In this document: positions 8,001 through 15,462 of the stretch, piece by piece | Layout: every line of letters begins with the position of its first letter | Numbering within the stretch: the stretch's first letter is position 1 | DNA from: an uncultured Treponema sp. | GTDB lineage: Bacteria > Spirochaetota > Spirochaetia > Treponematales > Treponemataceae | NCBI GenBank assembly: GCA_937902445.1 | Contig: CALELJ010000075.1 | Location: 1 to 17,916 of the forward strand | Reading direction: 5' to 3' | Length of the DNA stretch: 17,916 nucleotides | Translations under genes and position numbers: made by a program | The notes under the pieces: model-generated | Seen by the model: only the letters and a program-made list of their open reading frames with translations | Database searches by the model: none | What the model was told of the DNA's origin: nothing

Positions 8001-8983
8001 TGAAATCTATGCTTTTTTCTACTATAAAATTGATAGTCTCCCATCTGGCCATGGTTCTCATAGGAACCCTTGTGGGTGCTGTTCTCTATATGATCTATTC
8101 AATGTGCTCGACTCTTGTGGCAGGACAGGGATTCGCGGCATTCAATCTTGCCTTCTTCATACAGGGATTTTTCCTTTCAATTCCTTTCGTCTTTGCAATC
8201 AGCACCGCCTTCGCATCTTTCTATCTCATAAGATACAAGGAAATACCTCTTGTTTCCGCTGTGATTTTCGCTGTCATCTACATGGCCATGTGGATTTTCA
8301 TCCAGCCTGTTGTCATCAGAGCCGGAATCCAGAAAGCCAGCAAGTCATCCTATGTAATCAAAAGGGAACCTCTTTCAACAGGATATTTCAGAAACACGGG
8401 TGACGGTTTCGTTTTCTACTATTCTTCCGTTGACAGGGACAACATTGCCTCGGGAATCTGCATCGACAAAAATTCCGCAGGGCAGAAAGTCTATACATTC
8501 AAGGACGTTCAACTTTCAAAAGATTTTTCAACTTTTACCGATTCACTCATCCAGACATCCATCGAGATTCCGCCTGTCACCAGATTCGCCATAAATGTCA
8601 TTACCGCATACCTTGGCGTAGTCACCCTGGAATGTTCTTCAGGTTTTACAAGCTGGCTTCTTTTTTCATCCCTTGGACTTGCACTCATCGCCCTGATCTT
8701 CATGAGGGGATTCTCACGCTGGAAGCTCATCAACGTGGTCATAATTTTCTCACTGGCCCTTACGGTCATAGGCGTAAACGTAAACATGCTTTCCTTTGGC
8801 AAACTCTATTTTGCAACACAAAGGATCAGCTCACTTTTCACCTTTGCACCTGAACAGTCAAACTTTCTTCTATTTATATTCAATATTCTTCTGGCCGCCG
8901 CATTCTGCGTTTTTGGTATTGTCCTTACATCACTCAACAGGAATAGAAACTACGGCGTTAATTTTGGAGACGATCTGCAATGA
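8000..8983 (+). CDS. Six-TM membrane protein with central extracytoplasmic domain (LptF/LptG-like topology)
   Basis: Sequence alone does not name this 327-residue protein. Hydrophobic segments fall at about 11-34, 48-75 and 82-105; then a polar domain at ~106-200 rich in beta-type residues (GDGFVFYYSSVDRDN, then GQKVYTFKDVQLS); then segments near 217-235, 242-262 and 289-311. A 3 TM / extracytoplasmic / 3 TM plan is typical of the LptF and LptG permeases that pull lipopolysaccharide from the inner membrane, and these also occur as tandem genes, but no diagnostic LptF/G motif is clear. I start at ATG 8000, where the promoter predicts +1; an in-frame TTG at 7997 is less likely. The TGA overlaps the next gene's ATG by 4 bases. 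Confidence 0.7.
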   Translation: MKSMLFSTIKLIVSHLAMVLIGTLVGAVLYMIYSMCSTLVAGQGFAAFNLAFFIQGFFLSIPFVFAISTAFASFYLIRYKEIPLVSAVIFAVIYMAMWIFIQPVVIRAGIQKASKSSYVIKREPLSTGYFRNTGDGFVFYYSSVDRDNIASGICIDKNSAGQKVYTFKDVQLSKDFSTFTDSLIQTSIEIPPVTRFAINVITAYLGVVTLECSSGFTSWLLFSSLGLALIALIFMRGFSRWKLINVVIIFSLALTVIGVNVNMLSFGKLYFATQRISSLFTFAPEQSNFLLFIFNILLAAAFCVFGIVLTSLNRNRNYGVNFGDDLQ

Positions 8984-10875
8984 AAAAACTGATACTGATT
9001 CTCTTGACCTATGTCTTTCTTGTGTTTCTGCTGATAACCGGTCTTGTCCACGCATTTGTCGACCTTCCGACCCTCATAAAGGGAACGGAAAGCAGTTATC
9101 GTTTTACCGCCGTCAACCTTGGTTTTTTCACACTCATGCCGCCTATCCTTCTAAGCGGATTTACAGTCGCATGTGCCGTAACATGGAAAAAGTCAGACAG
9201 CATAAGCCGCAGAAGATTTTCCCAGGCCATGTTTGACCGCCTCAAGACCGTAATCATAATTTCCATCGGCCTTGTATTCCTTCTGTCCATGAACGAGGAA
9301 ATTCTTGTTCCGACTTTCCAGAAAAAACTTGACCGCATCGAAAATGCACCCATGGAACTTGAGTCGGCTCTTTCAACAACAAAAAACCTTCTGAACCAGG
9401 GACATCCATACATTGCCCTGCAGTACGCAAAAAGGGCCGTAGACATCGCGCCAAAAGATGAGGAAGCCCTTTCCATGCTTAAGAGAGCACAGGATGCAGT
9501 AGACCTTGAGCACGACCGCCAGATGTACAAAAAAATCACCGATGCAAAAGTCGTGAAGCCTGTACACGATGAACACGCAGGATACACAATCCTTCAGCTC
9601 CTTGAAAAATCGAGGGAAGCCGCTGAAAAAAAACAGTGGTTTGACGCACACTACTGGGCCCAGCTTGCAGTTGATGCCTGCGACGGAACAAACACAAATC
9701 TACCTGCCGCAACCCAGGCCGCAAACTACGCATGGAAACAGCTGAACCTTCCAGTGGAATTCGACAACTCTGCTGAACGTGAATACTACAAAAAAAAGCG
9801 CGAGGGATACAAAGCCTATATTTCAGGCGATGACCTCAAGGCATACTACATATTCCTCAGCCTTGGTGAAATTTCCGCAGAAAAAAGAAAAGATCCTGAC
9901 GTTGTAAAATTTTTTGAGCTTGCCAAGGAAAATGTCGAGAACCAGTATTTCTTCTTTGATGAAACTGAAAACATGAACCAGCTTGCGGACAGCCAGAACG
10001 TATATTTCACACTGGACTATCCAGACGGAACAAGCAACGTCTTCTACATTTCAAAATCAATGGATGTAAAGAGGGATGGTGGTCTTGTAAGATACCTTGA
10101 GGATTTCAACGTCATCCACTACGACTCGAGCGGAGATTTCCGTTATTCATTCCACGTGCCTTATGCAAAGGTTACAGCCCAGCTTGTCTCTGAAATCGAT
10201 GAATCAAGCCACGCCGTTCTTGGAATCAGCAAAAAATGGAAGAGCGTTCCAGTGATTACATTGCAGTCCGTTGACCGTACAACTGAGGGTGTAATCTCAA
10301 AACCGGTTTACGAATTCGACAGGACAGGAATGCCTCAGCGCATCCTGGACAAACTCGGCATGAAGGCACTTGAGGAAGAAGATTCGGTAACTTCCATAAC
10401 ATCTTTTGTCAATGTCCCAAAATCGACAATGATGATTCTGCCTATGCCTTTCTCTGACTTTCATGTCATCAACGAGGCATCTTCAGGAGCAGACACCATG
10501 TCACTTCTTTCTCTTTATAAGTTCCTGCCCGACGCCGTTGAATACGGTTTCTCAAAGGAAGTCTTCGTGGAAAATTTCCTCCAGAGAATAACGTATCCTT
10601 TCATAGCGCTCATCATGCTGATTCTCTGCGCAAGCATTGCATGGAACTACAGAATCGATGACCCGAAGGAGATCTTCAGGTTCCGCTGGATTCTTCTCAT
10701 TCCTGCCCTGGGAACAATCACGCTGTTTATCTTCAGCGCATTCAGATACCTTTTCACCATGGCAAACTATGTCCTTATCGGAACCTGCGGATCTGGAGCC
10801 ATCGCCGCCGCCTTTGCGATGTACATAATCCTCCTTTTTGGAGTTGCACTTCTTTTCGTTTCAAGAAGAAGCTGA
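8980..10875 (+). CDS. Large membrane protein with TPR-like extracytoplasmic region
   Basis: A 631-residue protein, unassigned. It has hydrophobic segments at ~4-26, 46-67 and 89-104 and three more at ~538-556, 570-590 and 606-628, the same 3+3 plan as its upstream neighbour. The ~430-residue loop begins with TPR-like helical pairs (for example HPYIALQYAKRAVDIAPKDE, QWFDAHYWAQLAVDAC and GDDLKAYYIFLSLGEI). A beta-rich part follows (NVYFTLDYPDGTSNVFYIS, then FRYSFHVPYAKV). It could be the second half of a heterodimeric permease whose extracytoplasmic domain has gained a TPR insertion; that is a hypothesis. GGAG is 10 bases before the ATG, and the ATGA overlap with the preceding gene implies coupled translation and a shared complex. 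Confidence 0.7.
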   Translation: MKKLILILLTYVFLVFLLITGLVHAFVDLPTLIKGTESSYRFTAVNLGFFTLMPPILLSGFTVACAVTWKKSDSISRRRFSQAMFDRLKTVIIISIGLVFLLSMNEEILVPTFQKKLDRIENAPMELESALSTTKNLLNQGHPYIALQYAKRAVDIAPKDEEALSMLKRAQDAVDLEHDRQMYKKITDAKVVKPVHDEHAGYTILQLLEKSREAAEKKQWFDAHYWAQLAVDACDGTNTNLPAATQAANYAWKQLNLPVEFDNSAEREYYKKKREGYKAYISGDDLKAYYIFLSLGEISAEKRKDPDVVKFFELAKENVENQYFFFDETENMNQLADSQNVYFTLDYPDGTSNVFYISKSMDVKRDGGLVRYLEDFNVIHYDSSGDFRYSFHVPYAKVTAQLVSEIDESSHAVLGISKKWKSVPVITLQSVDRTTEGVISKPVYEFDRTGMPQRILDKLGMKALEEEDSVTSITSFVNVPKSTMMILPMPFSDFHVINEASSGADTMSLLSLYKFLPDAVEYGFSKEVFVENFLQRITYPFIALIMLILCASIAWNYRIDDPKEIFRFRWILLIPALGTITLFIFSAFRYLFTMANYVLIGTCGSGAIAAAFAMYIILLFGVALLFVSRRS

Positions 10876-10901
10876 TTTATTGGAGGGCCCTGAGGTTATA
10901 T

Positions 10902-11065
10902 AGGATGACTTCGACTTCGCTCAGCCATCCTAGTGCAATTCAGGATCCCCTGAGCTTTGTCGAAAGATCCTGCGGCTATTTAGTAAAACAGGATGACTTC
11001 GACTTCGCTCAGCCATCCTAGTGCAATTCAGGATCCCTGAGTGGTCCCTGAGCTTTGTCGAAGGG
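10902..11065. repeat. Second cluster of CTGAGC..TCGAAG elements with a 48-bp direct repeat
   Basis: The 214-bp gap between two convergent genes is filled with repeats. A 48-bp sequence occurs twice without mismatch (10902-10949 and 10990-11037, 88 bp apart). Each copy contains CTTCGACTTCGCTCAG between AGGATG and CATCCT, which can form a hairpin. Copies of the partner CTGAGCTTTGTCGAA follow at 10950 and 11048, the latter within a CCCTGAGC...GAAGGG inverted repeat. The same motifs appear at 1-128. The placement suggests REP-like palindromes and possibly bidirectional termination. Confidence 0.85.
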
Positions 11066-11089
11066 CATGTCGAAGGGTCCTGCGGCATA

Positions 11090-12376
11090 TCAATCCTTGA
11101 GACCGTCCACCGCGCGGATTCTTTCCAACAATGGCGGATGGTTGTAGTTGAACACCGAGTAGATTTTTGGCGGAACCATCTCGGAAAGATTTTCACTGTT
11201 CAGCTTGATAAGGGCTGTTGAAAGTGGCTTTCCGGTTCCGCACATATCCCTGGAAAATCTGTCAGCCTGGAATTCATCACGACGGCTTGAGGCATTTGAA
11301 ACAAGGGATGCGATCTTCTCAAAGCCACCAAAAGAAAGTCCAAGAAGGAAAATACCCACAAACTTCAGGGCGGCAAAACCGTTGTCCGTATCAAAACCAT
11401 ATCCTGCATAGAGGCCCTCATTCTTTATGAGAAGGCTAAGGGCAAACAGAACTGCAAAAATGACTGGAATCATCACGCACATTCTTTTTGTTATGTGCTG
11501 GTGTTTGCAGTGTCCAAGTTCATGAGCAAGAACCGCTACCACTTCTTCCGTATCAAGCTGCTTTATAAGGGTATCGTAGAGGACGATTCTCTTGTTTTTT
11601 CCAAGTCCTGTAAAATAGGCATTGCTGTGATTTGAACGCTTCGAGGCATCCATTGTGAATATTCCGCTTGTCTTAAATCCTGTCTTCTCAAAAAGAGCTT
11701 CAATCTTTGTCTTGAGTTCTCCATCTTCAAGCGGAACGAATTTGTTGAAAAGTGGCGCAATCCAGATAGGATAGACATAACTCAGTCCAAGTGAGATGCC
11801 AAGATAGACAAGGCCAAAAAGAAGCCACCACCATCTGTCAAAATGTCCGATGAAGGCAACGGCAGCAAGCAGAAGCGGAACTCCAATCAGCACAGAGACG
11901 AAGGTTTCCTTTATGCTGTCAAGGATGAACATCTTCAAGGTCATGTTTGAGAATCCGAATTTTTTTTCAATCCTGAATTCCCTGTAGAGGCTGAAAGGCA
12001 TTCCGATTACAGCAGACGGAACCGACGACAGGAACACAAAAAGAAGAATCGTCAGGTAGACATTTCCGGTCCAGTTCCATGCAAACTCAAAAACGGAAAC
12101 ATAGAAGCCACAGAAAACCAGGGCAATCCCAAGAACAAGGCTGACCACGTTCTTTGGAATCCAGTAGAAATATTTTGCATTCTCATAGGCGCAGGTAAGC
12201 TTAAGTTTTTCAGCATCCACGTGTCCCACAAGTTCAGCCGGAACTTCAAAGCCGTGTTTTTTACGGTAAGAATAATCTATGAGTTCAAGAATCTGGTTGA
12301 TGATGAAATCAAAGGCAGATCCTGCCAGAAACAGAATTATGAAAATATTTGAACAGTCCATATAGTTTGTCTCCAT
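11090..12376 (-). CDS. M48A (Ste24/CAAX-type) zinc metalloprotease, membrane-embedded
   Basis: Integral membrane zinc protease of the Ste24 family (428 residues). Numbering from ATG 12376: zinc-binding HELGH at 285-289 (LAHELGHCKHQHI), third ligand glutamate at 368 in SRRDEFQADRF, and family blocks FGFSNMTLKMFILDSIKE (140-157), SNHSNAYFTGLGKNKRIVLYDTL (248-270) and YNHPPLLERI (411-420). Several hydrophobic segments surround the catalytic region. In bacteria such proteins are usually linked to membrane protein quality control; prenyl processing is not expected. It starts one base after the pyrC TAA, with GAGGA a few bases upstream; ATG 12361, also with a GGAG, would shorten it by 5 residues. 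A longer frame opening at 12406 overlaps pyrC and is unlikely. Confidence 0.9.
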   Translation of the reverse strand: METNYMDCSNIFIILFLAGSAFDFIINQILELIDYSYRKKHGFEVPAELVGHVDAEKLKLTCAYENAKYFYWIPKNVVSLVLGIALVFCGFYVSVFEFAWNWTGNVYLTILLFVFLSSVPSAVIGMPFSLYREFRIEKKFGFSNMTLKMFILDSIKETFVSVLIGVPLLLAAVAFIGHFDRWWWLLFGLVYLGISLGLSYVYPIWIAPLFNKFVPLEDGELKTKIEALFEKTGFKTSGIFTMDASKRSNHSNAYFTGLGKNKRIVLYDTLIKQLDTEEVVAVLAHELGHCKHQHITKRMCVMIPVIFAVLFALSLLIKNEGLYAGYGFDTDNGFAALKFVGIFLLGLSFGGFEKIASLVSNASSRRDEFQADRFSRDMCGTGKPLSTALIKLNSENLSEMVPPKIYSVFNYNHPPLLERIRAVDGLKD

Positions 12377-12377
12377 T

Positions 12378-13700
12378 TTAGTCCTCGTAGACCAGCTTGC
12401 CTGCAAGGAATGTCTTCAAGACTTTTCCGGTGAGTTTCTTTCCTTCAAGCGGAGTGAACTTGCCCTTGCTTGCAAATTCCTCGCCCTTCACTGTCCACTG
12501 CTTTTCAACATCAACAAGAACAAGGTCGGCGTCATAGCCTTCAACAAGCAGGCCTTTGTTTTTCAGTCCGAGAAGTTTTGCGGGATTTGCACTCATCAAT
12601 TTTGAAAGCTGCTTGAGGGGCATTTTGTTTTCCCTGCACAGAACCGTGTTGCATACAGCAAAGGCTGTCTCTATTCCGCTGAATCCAGGCGCACCGTTTT
12701 TCTTGTCTTCCGCAGTATGTGGAGCATGGTCTGTACCGATGCAGAATGCCTTTCCTTTTTTCAGGGCTTCGATAAGGGCAAGACGGTCTGTTTTCTTTCT
12801 GAGTGGCGGATTTACAATGTTGAAGATTACAGGAGATTTTCCGCTTTCAAAATAAATGTGGTGCGGAGTGATTTCATAGGTTACGTCCACTCCGTCTTTT
12901 GCTGCAAGCTCCGCAGACTTTACGCAATGCTCCGTGCTTACGTGGCACAGATGAATGTGGCAGCCGGCAGTCTTTGCAAGTCTCAGGTTTCTGTCTGTGG
13001 CAGAATCTTCCGCACATGAAAGAATCTCATCTGCTTCCTGAAGCAGCTTCACTGCCTTTGGACCATCAGACTTCATTTTCTTCAAGGCCTCTGCCCTAAG
13101 TGGACGTGCGGCTGCAGCAAGAAACGGATCCTCGCAGTGGCAGCTTACAATGATTTTTTTTGATGCGGCCTTCTTCATGGCTTCAAGCATCAGGTCGCTG
13201 TCCATGACTTCCTTTCCGTCTTCGGTGATAAGAGGAACAATTTTCGGATCGATTTTGTCCAGATGGCTGATTGTCTTTCCGTCAAAATCTTTCGTGATGG
13301 AAACTGATTGGATCACGTTGCACAGGCCTGCCTTTTTTGCCCTGGCAATATTTTCTTCCGCCATTTTCTGGTTTGAACATACAGGACTTGTGTTCGGCAT
13401 GAGGACCACAGTTCCGTAGCCACCCTTCGATGCGGCCATGCTTCCTGTAATGATGTCCTCTTTCTGTGTCAATCCGGGATCACGGAAGTGTGCATGGGTG
13501 TCGATGAAGGAAGGCATCAGGACTGCCCCACAGGCATCGATTTTTTCTATCGTGGAATTTTCATCGTGAATCATTTCCCTGACAGTCTGCCTGCCAGGAA
13601 AGCAATCGATTTTTCCGTTCTTGATGACGACAGCGAACCCTTTCTTGTCCATTGTCGCATCAACAAGACGTGCGTTATAAATAAGAATTGTATTGCTCAT
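12378..13700 (-). CDS. pyrC: Dihydroorotase, class I
   Basis: Catalyses reversible cyclisation of N-carbamoyl-aspartate to dihydroorotate, the third step of pyrimidine synthesis, in the cytosol. The 440-residue protein has the metal-dependent amidohydrolase signatures: THAHFRDPG (68-76) with zinc ligands H69 and H71, EDGKEV (160-165) with an aspartate where other classes have carboxylated lysine, HCEDP (188-192), CHVSTEH (252-258) and GTDHAPH (322-328) with D324. The C-terminal part (GYDADLVLVD, 388-397) is the usual composite beta domain. The promoter region sits in the 63-bp gap after pyrI; the ATG lacks a Shine-Dalgarno and appears leaderless. It sits with pyrB and pyrI as a pyrimidine cluster and is translationally close to the M48 protease gene. 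Confidence 0.93.
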   Translation of the reverse strand: MSNTILIYNARLVDATMDKKGFAVVIKNGKIDCFPGRQTVREMIHDENSTIEKIDACGAVLMPSFIDTHAHFRDPGLTQKEDIITGSMAASKGGYGTVVLMPNTSPVCSNQKMAEENIARAKKAGLCNVIQSVSITKDFDGKTISHLDKIDPKIVPLITEDGKEVMDSDLMLEAMKKAASKKIIVSCHCEDPFLAAAARPLRAEALKKMKSDGPKAVKLLQEADEILSCAEDSATDRNLRLAKTAGCHIHLCHVSTEHCVKSAELAAKDGVDVTYEITPHHIYFESGKSPVIFNIVNPPLRKKTDRLALIEALKKGKAFCIGTDHAPHTAEDKKNGAPGFSGIETAFAVCNTVLCRENKMPLKQLSKLMSANPAKLLGLKNKGLLVEGYDADLVLVDVEKQWTVKGEEFASKGKFTPLEGKKLTGKVLKTFLAGKLVYED

Positions 13701-13736
13701 GCAAGCAATTATATTTTTATTCTTTTAAAATTGCTA
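13700..13736 (-). promoter_or_regulatory. Leaderless promoter of pyrC
   Basis: Minus-strand TATAAT at 13713-13708 lies seven bases before the pyrC ATG (13700), so +1 falls at 13702-13700. The -35 region (TAGCAA at 13736-13731, spacer 17) is weak. A six-base inverted repeat GCAATT/AATTGC (13705-13710 and 13729-13734) brackets the -10 box and could be an operator. No ribosome-binding site is present. Confidence 0.55.
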
Positions 13737-13763
13737 CATTGAAAAAGAAAACAGAATCAGCTT

Positions 13764-14210
13764 CTAGTCTTCTATGGAACCGAGAGTTCCGCCCTTGTAA
13801 AGATCATCGCAGTAGACGCAGCGGTATTCCTTCTTCTCAGGATTTGTAAGGCGGAACTGTGGAGTCACGTAAGTTTCTGTAACCGTAATGCATCGAGGAT
13901 TCTTGCAGCGGATTACTCCTTCAACTTTTGACGGAAGTTCCATCTTGATCTTGCGGGCAATCTTTGAGTCCTGGATTACATTCACCGTAATGTTTGAGTC
14001 GATGAATCCAAGTACGCTGTAGTCAATGTTGATGATATTGTCGATCTTGATGATGTCCTTCTTTCCAGATTTACCGGAAGAAGCATTCATGATGAGCGCC
14101 GTAGCAAAGTTTGCCTTGTCCAGTCCAAGCCACTTGAACACGCGCCATCCAAGTCCTGCCTGAATGTGGTCAATTACAAGTCCGTTCTTTATTGTATCTA
14201 CGTTAAGCAT
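13764..14210 (-). CDS. pyrI: Aspartate carbamoyltransferase regulatory chain
   Basis: Regulatory subunit that binds nucleotides (CTP/ATP) and docks on PyrB through a zinc domain, giving feedback control of the committed pyrimidine step. The 148-residue length matches PyrI (about 150). The N-terminal nucleotide-binding domain shows VDTIKNGLVIDHIQAG (4-19) and the C-terminal zinc domain carries C102, C107, C131 and C134 in a CX4C...CX2C arrangement. AGAGG lies 6 bases before the ATG. It is separated from pyrB by a 160-bp inverted-repeat element containing a terminator-like hairpin, so it probably needs its own promoter despite forming one complex with PyrB. Confidence 0.95.
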   Translation of the reverse strand: MLNVDTIKNGLVIDHIQAGLGWRVFKWLGLDKANFATALIMNASSGKSGKKDIIKIDNIINIDYSVLGFIDSNITVNVIQDSKIARKIKMELPSKVEGVIRCKNPRCITVTETYVTPQFRLTNPEKKEYRCVYCDDLYKGGTLGSIED

Positions 14211-14212
14211 TT

Positions 14213-14269
14213 GTTACCTCTCTAAATTCTATGTAAAAGCATAGGTACTTTATAATTTGCAGTTGTCAA
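14213..14269 (-). promoter_or_regulatory. Candidate pyrI promoter region and ribosome-binding site
   Basis: A perfect -35 hexamer TTGACA (14269-14264, minus strand) is part of the terminal inverted repeat of the adjacent 160-bp element. The matching -10 is unclear: TATGCT lies 20 bases away, slightly far, while TAGAAT just upstream of the ribosome-binding site AGAGG is a better hexamer but has no good -35. I cannot decide between them. Confidence 0.35.
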
Positions 14270-14423
14270 TGCTGGCGTATAAAAAGGCGGGCCCCAGCGA
14301 CGGAATGAAGGGCAATGGATAACCTCCCGCTTCATCAATAAAAGGCTACGTGCCTTTTTGGCGGGCCCCTCCTTCCCCTTCATTCCTGCGTCCCACCCAC
14401 TTTTTAGTGGAACAGCATTGACA
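14264..14423. mobile_element. 160-bp MITE-like element with 11-bp terminal inverted repeats
   Basis: Perfect terminal inverted repeats TGTCAATGCTG (14264-14274) and CAGCATTGACA (14413-14423) enclose nested symmetry. There is an internal perfect pair GGAATGAAGGG / CCCTTCATTCC (14302-14312 and 14376-14386), a central hairpin (14340-14358) and a small hairpin at 14397-14410. GGCGGGCCCC occurs twice in direct orientation (14286, 14360). The two arms can be aligned over about 50 bases, so the whole unit could fold. No coding capacity and no clear target-site duplication. It resembles a miniature inverted-repeat element but could instead be a structured RNA or terminator cassette. Confidence 0.6.
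14340..14359. terminator. Bidirectional terminator-like hairpin between pyrB and pyrI
   Basis: AAAAGGC, loop TACGT, GCCTTTT: a 7-bp stem followed by T residues when read on either strand. It lies about 70 bases past the pyrB stop in the direction of transcription and is expected to stop or attenuate pyrB transcripts before pyrI. Confidence 0.65.
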
Positions 14424-14428
14424 GCGAA

Positions 14429-15352
14429 CTACAATGCTCCTGTAACTTTTGCGATGAGCGACATACGGGCATACATTCCGTACTTGACCTGTTTGAAATA
14501 TGCTGCTCTAGGATCATCATCAACCTCAACTGAAATCTCGTTTACACGTGGAAGCGGATGAAGGACGATCATGTCCTTTTTTGCCATCTTCATCTTTTCA
14601 CGGTCGAGGATATAGCTGTCCTTGAGACGGATGTAATCCTGCTCATTGAAAAATCTTTCCTTCTGAACGCGGGTCATGTAAAGAATGTCCAGGTCGCCGA
14701 TGACATCTTCCATACGTTCAGCTGTGGTGAATTCTATTCCGGCTGGCTTGAGGAGATCCTCGGTAATGTATTCCGGTACCTTAAGTTCCTCTGGGCTGAT
14801 GAACACAAACTTGTTGTTCTTATAGCGGCACATGGCCTGTGTAAGTGAATGGACTGTACGACCGAATTTAAGGTCGCCGCAGAAACCGATGGTATGGCCT
14901 TCAAAGCCTCCCTGAAGGGCACGGATTGTAAGAAGGTCTGTAAGTGTCTGTGTCGGATGGCTGTGTCCGCCGTCACCTGCGTTGATTACAGGAACAGGGC
15001 TGTACTGGGATGCAAGGAGGGCTGCTCCTTCCTTTGGAGTACGCATGGCAATCACGTCAACGTAGGAACTTACTACGCGGATCGTATCAGCAAGGGTCTC
15101 TCCCTTTGTTCCGCTTGTAACATTTGCATCTGCAAAACCTTCAACAGTTCCGCCTAAATGAAGCATGGCTGCCTCAAAAGAAAGCCTGGTTCTTGTACTT
15201 GGCTCAAAAAAAAGTGTCGCAAGAATTTTCCCGCGACACACATCCTGAAACGATTTAGGATCAACAATCATCTGCTCTGCCAATGTACAGATCTCATCGA
15301 TTTCTGAGACTGAAAGATTAGTTGGCTCAATAACGTGCCTTCCTTTTAGCAT
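14429..15352 (-). CDS. pyrB: Aspartate carbamoyltransferase catalytic chain
   Basis: Condenses carbamoyl phosphate and aspartate to N-carbamoyl-aspartate, the committed pyrimidine step; forms a complex with PyrI. The 307 residues match the family length. Carbamoyl-phosphate and aspartate site residues are in place: STRTR (52-56), K83 in SGTKGET, R104 in MRTP, HPTQ (132-135), R228 and Q230 in TRVQKER, and HPLPRVNEI (265-273). I chose ATG 15352 because GAGG lies 5 bases upstream and the protein then matches homologues; a frame reaching 15430 would add 26 residues unlike the family. PyrB-type rather than ornithine carbamoyltransferase is supported by the adjacent pyrI. Confidence 0.96.
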   Translation of the reverse strand: MLKGRHVIEPTNLSVSEIDEICTLAEQMIVDPKSFQDVCRGKILATLFFEPSTRTRLSFEAAMLHLGGTVEGFADANVTSGTKGETLADTIRVVSSYVDVIAMRTPKEGAALLASQYSPVPVINAGDGGHSHPTQTLTDLLTIRALQGGFEGHTIGFCGDLKFGRTVHSLTQAMCRYKNNKFVFISPEELKVPEYITEDLLKPAGIEFTTAERMEDVIGDLDILYMTRVQKERFFNEQDYIRLKDSYILDREKMKMAKKDMIVLHPLPRVNEISVEVDDDPRAAYFKQVKYGMYARMSLIAKVTGAL

Positions 15353-15383
15353 AACGACCTCACTTGAAATTTTTGAGAGTTTA
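15353..15383 (-). promoter_or_regulatory. Candidate pyrB promoter (extended -10)
   Basis: On the minus strand TGGTAAACT gives an extended -10 (hexamer 15383-15378), predicting a start near 15371 and a ~19-base leader that contains the GAGG ribosome-binding site. The -35 region is weak. Confidence 0.4.
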
Positions 15384-15411
15384 CCACAATGAAAGACTTT
15401 ATTAAAGACTT

Positions 15412-15454
15412 GGGGCCACGAAAAATTCATTAAATTGAACTTCTCCGTGGCCCC
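15412..15454. other. Long 18-bp hairpin between the PilZ-like gene and pyrB
   Basis: GGGGCCACG (15412-15420) pairs with CGTGGCCCC (15446-15454). Inside, read on the minus strand, AGAAGTTCA pairs with TGAATTTTT allowing two G-T pairs, leaving a 6-base loop and one bulged G. It starts 8 bases beyond the PilZ-like stop but is not followed by a T-run on either strand, so it is an atypical terminator, an mRNA 3' stabiliser or a repeat element. Confidence 0.65.
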
Positions 15455-15462
15455 ATGGCATC

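Noticed and set aside
9096..9587. Minus-strand open frame inside the TPR-containing membrane gene
   Set aside because: Antisense shadow with cysteine/serine-rich composition, no ribosome-binding site, and the + strand frame is intact across 631 codons.
15353..15430. N-terminal extension of pyrB
   Set aside because: It would add 26 residues absent from PyrB homologues and cover the promoter and ribosome-binding site; ATG 15352 fits both.
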